DNA of 64,000 bases from Mycobacterium sp. 852002-51971_SCH5477799-a (GTDB lineage Bacteria; Actinomycetota; Actinomycetes; Mycobacteriales; Mycobacteriaceae): positions 46,856 to 110,855 of the forward strand of contig NZ_LZIF01000049.1 in the NCBI RefSeq assembly GCF_001667145.1, given 5' to 3'. The notes under the pieces are model-generated. The model had not been told where the DNA came from. It did not search any database and worked only from the letters and a program-made list of their open reading frames with translations. The position numbers were made by a program, and so were the translations under genes. Positions 55,275-64,000 of the stretch are shown here, one piece after another (position 1 is the stretch's first letter; the number at the start of each line of letters is the position of its first letter).

Positions 55275-56453
55275 ATGGTCTACCTGGATCACGCCGCCAC
55301 CACCCCGATGCACCCCGCCGCCGTCGAGGCGATGACGGCTGTGCTCGGCACGGTCGGCAACGCGTCGTCGCTGCACACCAGTGGCCGGGCGGCGCGGCGC
55401 CGCATCGAGGAATCCCGTGAGCTGATCGCCGACCGGCTGGGCGCGCGCCCCTCGGAGGTCATCTTCACCGCCGGCGGCACCGAGAGCGACAACCTGGCGG
55501 TCAAGGGCATCTACTGGGCCCGCCGCGACGCCGAACCCCGCCGGCGGCGCATAGTCACCAGCGAGGTGGAACACCACGCCGTGCTGGACTCGGTGAACTG
55601 GCTCGTCGAACATGAGAGTGCCGAGGTCACCTGGCTTCCGACCGCCCCCGACGGATCGGTGTCGGCGACGGCGCTGCGCGAGGTGCTCACCCGTCACGAC
55701 GACGTTGCGCTGGTCTCGGTGATGTGGGCCAACAACGAGGTCGGCACGGTCATGCCGGCCGCCGAACTCGCCGCCGTCGCGGCCGAATTCGGCGTGCCGA
55801 TGCACAGCGACGCCATTCAGGCGGTGGGACAGTTGCCGGTCGACTTCGCCGCCAGCGGATTGTCGGCGATGAGCGTGGCCGCCCACAAGTTCGGCGGGCC
55901 GCCCGCGGTGGGTGCGCTACTGCTGCGTCGCGACGTCGCGTGCGTGCCGCTGGCACACGGAGGCGGGCAGGAGCGCGACATCCGTTCGGGCACCGCCGAT
56001 GTCGCCGGCGCGGTCGGAATGGCGGCGGCGGCGCGGATCTCAGTCGACGGGCTCGAGTCCAACAGCGTCCGGCTGCGCGCGTTGCGCGACCGGCTGGTCG
56101 ACGGCGTGCTGGGTGGCATCGAGGACGTCACCCTCAACGGCGCCCGCGATCCGCTGCGCCTTCCCGGCAATGCGCATTTCACGTTCCGCGGCTGTGAGGG
56201 CGACGCGTTGCTGATGCTGTTGGACGCCAACGGAATCGAGTGCTCGACAGGGTCGGCGTGCACCGCCGGTGTCGCGCAGCCCTCGCACGTGCTGATCGCA
56301 ATGGGCGCCGACGCGACCAGCGCTCGCGGGTCGTTGCGCCTCTCGTTGGGGCACACCAGTGTCGACGCGGACATCGACGCGGTGCTGCGGGTACTGCCCG
56401 GGGCGGTGGACCGCGCCCGTCGCGCCGCACTGGCCGCCGCGGGGGCGTCCTAA
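55275..56453 (+). CDS. iscS: Cysteine desulfurase IscS
   Basis: A PLP enzyme of 392 residues that removes sulfur from cysteine for Fe-S clusters and tRNA thiolation. It starts [20 protein letters not shown]. The PLP-binding Lys is in [14 protein letters not shown] and the catalytic Cys in [17 protein letters not shown]. The ATG at 55275 matches family starts. The GTG at 55263 would add four residues. It is directly followed by mnmA, to which it probably delivers sulfur. Confidence 0.95.
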   Translation: MVYLDHAATTPMHPAAVEAMTAVLGTVGNASSLHTSGRAARRRIEESRELIADRLGARPSEVIFTAGGTESDNLAVKGIYWARRDAEPRRRRIVTSEVEHHAVLDSVNWLVEHESAEVTWLPTAPDGSVSATALREVLTRHDDVALVSVMWANNEVGTVMPAAELAAVAAEFGVPMHSDAIQAVGQLPVDFAASGLSAMSVAAHKFGGPPAVGALLLRRDVACVPLAHGGGQERDIRSGTADVAGAVGMAAAARISVDGLESNSVRLRALRDRLVDGVLGGIEDVTLNGARDPLRLPGNAHFTFRGCEGDALLMLLDANGIECSTGSACTAGVAQPSHVLIAMGADATSARGSLRLSLGHTSVDADIDAVLRVLPGAVDRARRAALAAAGAS

Positions 56454-57530
56454 GTGAAAGTGCTTGCTGCCATGAGCGGTGGCGTCGACTCGTCGGTCGC
56501 CGCCGCCCGGATGGTCGACGCCGGACACGATGTCGTTGGGGTGCACCTGGCGCTGTCCAGTGCGCCCGGCGCGCTGCGCACCGGGTCGCGCGGGTGCTGC
56601 TCGAAGGAAGACGCCTCCGACGCGCGCCGCGTCGCCGATGTGCTCGGAATCCCGTTCTACGTATGGGATTTCGCGGAGAGGTTCGCCTCGGACGTCATCG
56701 ACGAATTCGTGTCGTCGTATGCGCGCGGCGAGACCCCCAACCCGTGCGTGGTGTGCAATCAGAAGATCAAGTTCTCGGCGCTGTCGGCGAAAGCCGTTGC
56801 GCTCGGGTTCGACACCGTGGCCACCGGCCACTACGCCCGGCTGCAGGACGGCCGGCTGCGTCGCGCCGTCGATCATGCCAAGGACCAGTCGTACGTGCTG
56901 GCCGTCCTGAGTGCCGGGCAGTTGCGCCACGCGGCGTTCCCGATCGGGGACAGCCCCAAGCCGCAGATCCGGGACGAAGCCGCCCGGCGCGGTCTGACGG
57001 TCGCCGAAAAGCCGGACAGTCACGACATCTGCTTCATCCCGTCGGGCAACACCCGTGCCTTTTTGGGCGAGCGCATCGGGGTGCGCCGCGGTGCGGTGGT
57101 CGATGCGGACGGCACGGTGCTCGCCGAGCACGACGGCGTGCACGGTTTCACCGTCGGCCAGCGCAAGGGGCTCGGCATCGCCGGGCCGGGGCCCGACGGG
57201 CGCCCGCGTTACGTGACCTCGATCGACGCGGAGACCGGCACCGTGCAGGTGGGCGAGGCAGCTGATCTCGAGATACGCGAAATGGTCGGCCGGACACCGA
57301 TTTTCACCTCGGGTGTCACCCCAACCGGCCCGGTGGAGTGCGCGGTCCAGGTGCGCGCGCACGGCGAAACGGCCGGCGCGATAGCCGAACTGGTCGACGA
57401 CGAGCTCGTCGTGCGGTTGCGGGCGCCGATGCGCGGGGTGGCCCGGGGCCAGACGCTGGTGCTGTACCGGCCCGATCCCGACGGTGACGAGGTGCTCGGC
57501 AGCGCCACCATCGCCGGCACCACCCGCTGA
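56454..57530 (+). CDS. mnmA: tRNA-specific 2-thiouridylase MnmA (TrmU)
   Basis: Thiolates the wobble uridine of Lys, Glu and Gln tRNAs. 358 residues. The ATP PP-loop is [14 protein letters not shown] at the start. The catalytic cysteines are in [12 protein letters not shown] and [11 protein letters not shown]. The start GTG immediately follows the iscS stop codon, so cotranslation is likely. It ends 7 nt before the convergent lpqA stop. Confidence 0.95.
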   Translation: MKVLAAMSGGVDSSVAAARMVDAGHDVVGVHLALSSAPGALRTGSRGCCSKEDASDARRVADVLGIPFYVWDFAERFASDVIDEFVSSYARGETPNPCVVCNQKIKFSALSAKAVALGFDTVATGHYARLQDGRLRRAVDHAKDQSYVLAVLSAGQLRHAAFPIGDSPKPQIRDEAARRGLTVAEKPDSHDICFIPSGNTRAFLGERIGVRRGAVVDADGTVLAEHDGVHGFTVGQRKGLGIAGPGPDGRPRYVTSIDAETGTVQVGEAADLEIREMVGRTPIFTSGVTPTGPVECAVQVRAHGETAGAIAELVDDELVVRLRAPMRGVARGQTLVLYRPDPDGDEVLGSATIAGTTR

Positions 57531-57537
57531 ATCAGGG

Positions 57538-58182
57538 CTACCGCGGCAGGTTCGCGGAGATATTCGTCATCACGATGTCGGACACCGATTGCGCGAACCC
57601 GCAGAAGGTGACCTCGAGCATGGCCACCGACAGAATCCGGTAGTCACGGCCGCATCCGCCGGGTCGCAGGCGCAGCGAGGTGGCGTCGGCGTTCCAGTCA
57701 CCAACGTAGAGTTGCCCGCTCGACCCGTTCGCGCAGTCGCCGACGGTACTCACCAGGGCGCCGAAGGCACGGCGGGCGGTATCGGCGTCGCGATACGCCG
57801 CCGCGCCTTCGGAGATCAACGCGCCATCGGGTGGGTCCTGAAACGTCGTCTTGTGAAACGCCTCGAGATCGCGTCCGAACGTTGCCGTCTCGGCGTAGAT
57901 GAACCGGCACTCGCGCGGCGCGTTCTCGGCCAGCGCGTCGATGTCCACCGGACTGGTGCCGTCCATCGAGGGGATGATGGTCAGATGCTCGCCGGCGCCG
58001 GTGATCGCGCGCATCCGCGTCTGGTCCAGCAGGATCGTGTCGACGTCGACGCCCTGCACCACCCTGCGGCCGGCGCCGGGTCCCGCCACGGCCGCCCCGT
58101 CCACCACCTGGGTGCACGACGCCATCACGATCGCCACCGCGCACAGCAGCGGTAGCCATGCCGATTTCGCCTTCTGCGACAC
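57538..58182 (-). CDS. lpqA: Lipoprotein with PknH-sensor-like domain (LpqA, Rv3016-like)
   Basis: An exported lipoprotein of 214 residues. From the GTG at 58182 the signal reads MSQKAKSAWLPLLCAVAIVM, ending in the lipobox MASC. The mature domain has IPSMDGTSPVDIDAL, NAPRECRFIYAETATFGRDL and four or more Cys, as in the extracellular sensor domain of PknH and related mycobacterial lipoproteins. The ligand is unknown. The frame is open to 58398, but only this start gives a signal peptide. It is divergent from the MetE-like gene. Confidence 0.82.
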   Translation of the reverse strand: MSQKAKSAWLPLLCAVAIVMASCTQVVDGAAVAGPGAGRRVVQGVDVDTILLDQTRMRAITGAGEHLTIIPSMDGTSPVDIDALAENAPRECRFIYAETATFGRDLEAFHKTTFQDPPDGALISEGAAAYRDADTARRAFGALVSTVGDCANGSSGQLYVGDWNADATSLRLRPGGCGRDYRILSVAMLEVTFCGFAQSVSDIVMTNISANLPR

Positions 58183-58281
58183 GTTTTCGCACCCCTTCGG
58201 CGTTGAACCTACCCGCGCTGCCCCGCGGCATACAGACCCCTGCCGACAGGTGGGCGGTGCGACGTCGAATACGGTTGTCCG

Positions 58282-59310
58282 GTGAGTGTTTTCACCCATC
58301 CCTTCGCCAGCGCCAGCGGTGTCGGATCGTGGCCCGGCATCGGCGCGCGCCAGGCCGCCGAAGTCGTCGTGGGTGAACTCGCGGGGGCGCTGGCGCACAT
58401 CGTCGAGCTGCCCGCGCGCGGAGTGGGCGCCGACCTGATCGGCCGGGCCGGCGCGCTGCTGGTCGACGTGGCTATCGACACGGTGCCGCGCGGCTACCGG
58501 CTCGCCGCCCGGCCCGGGGCGGTCACCCGCCGCGCCATCAGCCTGCTCGACGAGGACATGGACGCGCTCGAAGAGGCCTGGGAAGCCGCCGGTCTGCGAA
58601 ACGACGGCCGGGTGGTGAAGGTGCAGGCGCCGGGCCCGATCACCCTGGCGGCCGAGGTCGAGCTAAGCAACGGTCACCGGGCGATCACCGACCCCGGGGC
58701 GCTGCGCGACCTGGCGGCGTCGCTGGCCGAGGGCGTGTCGGCGCATCGCGCGGGGCTGGCTCGCCGGCTCGAGGCGGAAGTGGTGGTGCAGTTCGACGAG
58801 CCGTCGCTGCCCAAGGCCCTGGGCGGCCGGCTGGGCGGGGTGACCGCGCTGAGCCCGGTGGCACCGGTCGACGAGGAGGTGGCCGCCGGGCTGCTGGACA
58901 CCTGCGCCCGGACGGTCGGTGGGGAGGTGCTGCTGCACTGCTGCGCTCCCGGACTGCCATGGGAACTCTTGCAGCGCAGTGTGTTTCAAGCCGTCTCGGT
59001 CGACGCCGGCGCGCTGAACGCGGCGGATCTCGACGGTGTCGCCGAGTTCGTGGAGTCCGGTCGCACCGTCGCGCTGGGGGTGGTCCCCGGCAACGCCCCG
59101 CCGCGTCGCCCGTCGGCGCAGGAGGTGGCCGCCGCGGTGGTCGCGGTGACCGATCGCCTGGGCTTCGCCCGCGCGGCGCTGCGCGAGCGCATCGGCGTCA
59201 CGCCCGCGTGTGGTCTGGCCGGCGCGACGCCGGAGTGGGCGCGCACCGCGATCGAGCTCGCCCGCAAGGCGGCCGAACTGTTCGCCGAGGATCCGGACGC
59301 CATCGAATAG
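58282..59310 (+). CDS. MetE C-terminal-like (UROD/MetE fold) protein (Rv3015c-like)
   Basis: A 342-residue protein resembling the catalytic half of cobalamin-independent methionine synthase. Zinc-ligand-like residues are in VLLHCCAPGLPW and GVTPACGLAGATPEW. VVQFDEPSLPKALGG carries the conserved Asp-Glu-Pro. The N-terminal half of full MetE is absent, so it is a core-MetE-type enzyme or a methyltransferase of unknown acceptor. The GTG start is at 58282. It ends immediately before the twin operators of the SRPBCC-ArsR operon. Confidence 0.82.
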   Translation: MSVFTHPFASASGVGSWPGIGARQAAEVVVGELAGALAHIVELPARGVGADLIGRAGALLVDVAIDTVPRGYRLAARPGAVTRRAISLLDEDMDALEEAWEAAGLRNDGRVVKVQAPGPITLAAEVELSNGHRAITDPGALRDLAASLAEGVSAHRAGLARRLEAEVVVQFDEPSLPKALGGRLGGVTALSPVAPVDEEVAAGLLDTCARTVGGEVLLHCCAPGLPWELLQRSVFQAVSVDAGALNAADLDGVAEFVESGRTVALGVVPGNAPPRRPSAQEVAAAVVAVTDRLGFARAALRERIGVTPACGLAGATPEWARTAIELARKAAELFAEDPDAIE

Positions 59311-59372
59311 GCAACCGTTCGGTTGCGTTTTAGGGCGCGCTGTGCTGAACTCATAGGCAACCAGGAGGTTGC
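59311..59372. promoter_or_regulatory. Twin operators of the SRPBCC-ArsR operon
   Basis: Two copies of GCAACC-n4-GGTTGC: GCAACCGTTCGGTTGC (59311-59326) and GCAACCAGGAGGTTGC (59357-59372), with starts 46 bp apart. The second contains the AGGAGG ribosome-binding site of the SRPBCC gene. The ArsR protein encoded by the second gene is the likely binder, giving autorepression. Confidence 0.7.
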
Positions 59373-59374
59373 AT

Positions 59375-59857
59375 ATGAAAATCGAGAAGCATGTGGTGCT
59401 GCGGGCGCCACTGGAGCGGGTGTGGCGGGCCATCAGCGACGCCGAGGAGTTCGGCCGCTGGTTCGGGGTGCGCTTCGACGGGCCGTTCGTCGCCGGGACG
59501 TCGGTGACCGCCGCGATCAGCCCGACCATCGTCGACAGCGAGGTCGCCGAGCGACAGGAGCCGCACACCGGAGTGCGAAGCACCTGGCAGATCGTCGCCG
59601 TCGAGCCGCGGCGCCGGTTCGCCTACCGCTGGCATCCGTACGCCGTCGATCCGGATGTCGACTACGACCACGAGCCGACCACGCTGGTCGAGTTCACCCT
59701 GGCCGAGCGGCCCGACGGCGTGCTGTTGACCATCACCGAGTCCGGGTTCGAGGCGATTCCCCAGGCGCGCCGCGGGCCGGCGTTCGAGGCCAACGGCGAG
59801 GGTTGGGAAATCCAGACGACGCTGGTGCGCAAGTACATCGAAGACGTCCGGGTATGA
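59375..59857 (+). CDS. SRPBCC (AHSA1-type) protein
   Basis: A 160-residue helix-grip protein of the AHSA1/SRPBCC group. It starts MKIEKHVVLRAPLERVWRAI and contains SDAEEFGRWFGVRFDGPF and the strand FAYRWHPYAVD typical of this subfamily. The ATG at 59375 follows AGGAGG embedded in the second operator. The gene pair SRPBCC-ArsR is widespread in Actinobacteria. The ligand is unknown. Its stop overlaps the arsR start (ATGA). Confidence 0.88.
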   Translation: MKIEKHVVLRAPLERVWRAISDAEEFGRWFGVRFDGPFVAGTSVTAAISPTIVDSEVAERQEPHTGVRSTWQIVAVEPRRRFAYRWHPYAVDPDVDYDHEPTTLVEFTLAERPDGVLLTITESGFEAIPQARRGPAFEANGEGWEIQTTLVRKYIEDVRV

Positions 59858-60183
59858 AAGTCGCCGTCGACGCGCCGCTCTTCGACGCGCTGGGCGATCC
59901 CAACCGGCTGCGCATCATCGTGCGGCTCTGCGACCGGGGACCCAGTTCGACGTCGCAGGTCACCCGCGTCATCCCGGTCACCCGCCAGGCGGCCAGCAAG
60001 CACCTGCAGCTGCTGGAGTCGGTGGGCCTGGTGACCAGCAGCCGGCGGGGCCGCGAGCGAGTCTGGACGGTGCAGACCCAGCCACTGGCCTCGGCGAGCG
60101 ACTACCTGAGTCAGCTGTCGCGCCGGTGGGATGCCGCGGTGGATCGATTGCGGTCCTATGTGGAGGACCAAGTGGAGGACTGA
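59854..60183 (+). CDS. ArsR-family regulator
   Basis: A 109-residue winged-helix regulator: FDALGDPNRLRIIVRLCDRG, QVTRVIPVTRQAASKHLQLL, ESVGLVTSSRRGRERVW. It lacks the Cys-x-Cys metal-binding motif of ArsR metal sensors, so it probably senses something other than metal. It is translationally coupled to the SRPBCC gene and probably represses the operon through the twin repeats upstream. Confidence 0.9.
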   Translation: MKVAVDAPLFDALGDPNRLRIIVRLCDRGPSSTSQVTRVIPVTRQAASKHLQLLESVGLVTSSRRGRERVWTVQTQPLASASDYLSQLSRRWDAAVDRLRSYVEDQVED

Positions 60184-60217
60184 GCGCGCCCGGTTTCGCG
60201 TCGGTGTCCTCGGATAG

Positions 60218-62308
<2,091 letters not shown>

Positions 62309-62312
62309 GCCG

Positions 62313-63425
62313 ATGAGCAGGCGATACGGCGATTCCACGCGCAGCCTCAAAGCCATTGATTCACAAGCTATTTCGGGTCAGCCGGTAGCGCCGCAAGCGG
62401 TGCTCGCCGCCACCTACCACCTGTCCGGCGACGAGACAGGCGCGCTGGACAGCTACGGCCGCAGCTCCAATCCGACCTGGCGGCAACTGGAGTCCGCACT
62501 CGCCGAGCTGGAGGGAGCCGCCGGCGCGCGAGTGTTCGGCTCGGGGATGGCGGCCATCAGCGCCGTCTTACGCGCGCTGGCCAAGCCGGGGTCCACAGTG
62601 GTGGTGCCGGCCGACGGCTACTACCAGGTGCGCCGCTACGCCCGCGAAGACTTGGCGCCCGGGGGCGTGACGGTCATCGAGGCGTCGAGCGCGCAGATCT
62701 ATGACGCCGCCGCGGGAGCCGACGTGGTGCTGGCCGAAACGCCCACCAACCCTGCGCTGAATGTGATCGATGTGCACCGGTTGGCCGCCATCTGCCGGGG
62801 CCGCAACGCGCGCTTGATCGTCGACAACACCGCCGCGACGCCCCTGGGGCAGCAGCCGCTGTCGTTGGGTGCCGACGCGGTGGTGGCCAGCGCGACCAAG
62901 GCCCTGTCGGGTCATGGCGACCTGCTCGCGGGCTACGTCGCCGCCAACGAGCCCGAGTTGCTCGCCGCGGTGGAGCGACACAGGCTGCTCGCGGGTGCGA
63001 TCCTGGGCGGATTCGAGGCGTGGCTTCTGTTGCGCAGCATGGGAACTGCCGGATTGCGGTTCGAACGCCAATGCCAGAACGCCCGGGCAGTGGCGACCAT
63101 GCTGGCCCGTCACCCGGCGGTGCGGGCGGTGCGCTACCCCGGATTGGCCGACGACCCGGCGCATCCGGTGGCCATGGCGCAAATGCGCCGATTCGGGGCA
63201 CTGGTGTCAGTCGAATTGGCCGACGCGGCCGCGGTGCACGCGCTGGTGGACCGCAGCGAACTGCTGATCGCGTCCACCAGTTTCGGCGGTCTGCACACGT
63301 CGGTGGACCGCCGGGCGCGCTGGGGAGACGCGGTCGCCGACGGATTCGCCCGCATCTCGCTGGGTATCGAAGACACCGACGATTTGCTCGCCGACATCGA
63401 ACGCGCGCTGATGGGCTCCCGCTGA
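62313..63425 (+). CDS. Cys/Met-metabolism PLP enzyme (cystathionine gamma-lyase/synthase-like)
   Basis: A fold-type I PLP enzyme of 370 residues. Signatures are YGRSSNPTWRQLESALAELE, VFGSGMAAISAVLRAL, AETPTNPALNVIDV, VDNTAATPLGQQPLSLGADA and the PLP Lys in VVASATKALSGHGDLLAGYV. It belongs to the cystathionine gamma-lyase/gamma-synthase/methionine gamma-lyase group; the exact reaction is not fixed by these motifs. Its ATG is 4 nt after the ligA stop. In M. tuberculosis a different gene follows ligA. Confidence 0.85.
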   Translation: MSRRYGDSTRSLKAIDSQAISGQPVAPQAVLAATYHLSGDETGALDSYGRSSNPTWRQLESALAELEGAAGARVFGSGMAAISAVLRALAKPGSTVVVPADGYYQVRRYAREDLAPGGVTVIEASSAQIYDAAAGADVVLAETPTNPALNVIDVHRLAAICRGRNARLIVDNTAATPLGQQPLSLGADAVVASATKALSGHGDLLAGYVAANEPELLAAVERHRLLAGAILGGFEAWLLLRSMGTAGLRFERQCQNARAVATMLARHPAVRAVRYPGLADDPAHPVAMAQMRRFGALVSVELADAAAVHALVDRSELLIASTSFGGLHTSVDRRARWGDAVADGFARISLGIEDTDDLLADIERALMGSR

Positions 63426-63441
63426 CGAACTAACATTCGTC
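63424..63441. promoter_or_regulatory. Short inverted repeat before the last TetR gene
   Basis: GACGAA-CTAACA-TTCGTC forms perfect 6-bp arms overlapping the previous stop codon, 59 nt before the TetR start. It is a weak candidate operator. Confidence 0.3.
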
Positions 63442-63499
63442 GGCGTTTGACTGCACCGAAATTGGTCCGCATCGCCCGGGCGGCTCTATCGTGGGCTCT

Positions 63500-64000
63500 A
63501 TGACCCAGACGGCCGACCGGTGCGAGCAGGCATCGCCATGGTCGGCGCGCGAGGCCGAAATATTGGCCGTCACCCTGGCGCTGCTGCAGGAACACGGGTA
63601 TGACCAGCTGACGGTGGAGGCGGTGGCCAATGCCGCGCGCGCCAGCAAGGCCACGGTTTACCGCCGCTGGCCGTCCAAAGCCGAACTGGTGTTGGCCGCC
63701 TTCATCGAAGGTGTCCGCCAGGTGGCCGTGCCGCCGAATACCGGCACGTTGCGGGGCGACCTGCTGCGGCTGGGGGAGATCATCAGCCAGGAATGTGGGC
63801 AGCACGCCGGCACGATCCGCGCGGTGATGGTCGAGGTGTCGCGGCATCCCGCCCTCAACGACGCCCTCCAGCACCAATTCCTCGACCAGCGCAAAGCCAT
63901 GATCCAGCACGTGCTGCATCAGGCCGTCGACCGGGGCGAGATCACCGAAGACGTCATCACCGACGAACTGTGGGACTTGCTGCCCGGTTACCTCATCTTC
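63500..64000 (+). CDS. TetR-family regulator, cut by the window edge
   Basis: The first 167 codons are visible, starting MTQTADRCEQASPWSAREAE at the ATG at 63500. The HTH region is LALLQEHGYDQLTVEAVANA, ARASKATVYRRWPSKAELVL. The C-terminal TetR_C_11-like region follows (GTLRGDLLRLGEIISQECG). The frame is still open at the window end. No target gene is visible on this side; the short repeat at 63424 may be its operator. Confidence 0.87.
   Translation, partial: MTQTADRCEQASPWSAREAEILAVTLALLQEHGYDQLTVEAVANAARASKATVYRRWPSKAELVLAAFIEGVRQVAVPPNTGTLRGDLLRLGEIISQECGQHAGTIRAVMVEVSRHPALNDALQHQFLDQRKAMIQHVLHQAVDRGEITEDVITDELWDLLPGYLIF

Overview
The window is 64 kb of high-GC actinobacterial DNA. Gene content and order identify it as a Mycobacterium. 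Read left to right it follows the M. tuberculosis order from Rv3059 down to Rv3014c (correspondences are from memory, not from a search). The full carotenoid locus points to a pigmented species, probably a slow grower, but I cannot name it.

1-4.3 kb: the start of a cytochrome P450 (cyp136-like) with a divergent TetR gene and twin operators, an SDR, a TetR-dinB2 operon and a flavin reductase. 4.4-12.5 kb: the class Ib ribonucleotide reductase genes nrdHIE and nrdF, each with a pair of NrdR-like boxes. A TetR gene, a Baeyer-Villiger monooxygenase and an SRPBCC-TetR operon lie between them. 12.5-13.9 kb: an islet of small unfamiliar or broken genes. 14-25.5 kb: core genes (DUF3349, adhC, fecB, ctaD, serB, an ABC ATPase, Nudix, echA, two methyltransferases, an RsiV-like secreted protein). 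25.4-28 kb: a membrane protein, a beta-propeller lipoprotein and a hexapeptide acyltransferase.

28-43.4 kb is the most interesting part, a photoprotection island. An mmpL-tspO-phr (photolyase) operon is divergent from idi2. Then come a MarR gene and an eight-gene operon, crtE-I-B-Yc-Yd-methyltransferase-crtU-Rieske, in which six of the seven junctions are ATGA overlaps. Two matching 31-bp inverted repeats, one in the mmpL/idi2 promoter region and one upstream of crtE, suggest that one MarR-type regulator controls isoprenoid supply, carotenoid synthesis, export and light-driven DNA repair together. A decayed second marR, a STAS protein, a small membrane protein with its own palindrome and a broken small gene accompany it. 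The island splits the methylglucose lipopolysaccharide (MGLP) locus, whose Rv3037c/Rv3034c side lies to the left and Rv3032-Rv3031-Rv3030 side to the right.

43.7-51.3 kb: an inactive-looking trypsin-fold protein, a catalase-like-fold protein, two epimerases and the MGLP glycosyltransferase operon. 51.5-64 kb: fixAB, an OlsB/OlsA-like acyltransferase pair, iscS-mnmA, lpqA, a MetE-like protein, an SRPBCC-ArsR operon with twin operators, ligA, a Cys/Met-metabolism PLP enzyme and a truncated TetR gene. The esx/PE/PPE/IS block that M. tuberculosis carries between mnmA and lpqA is absent. I found no tRNA, rRNA, CRISPR array or complete insertion sequence.
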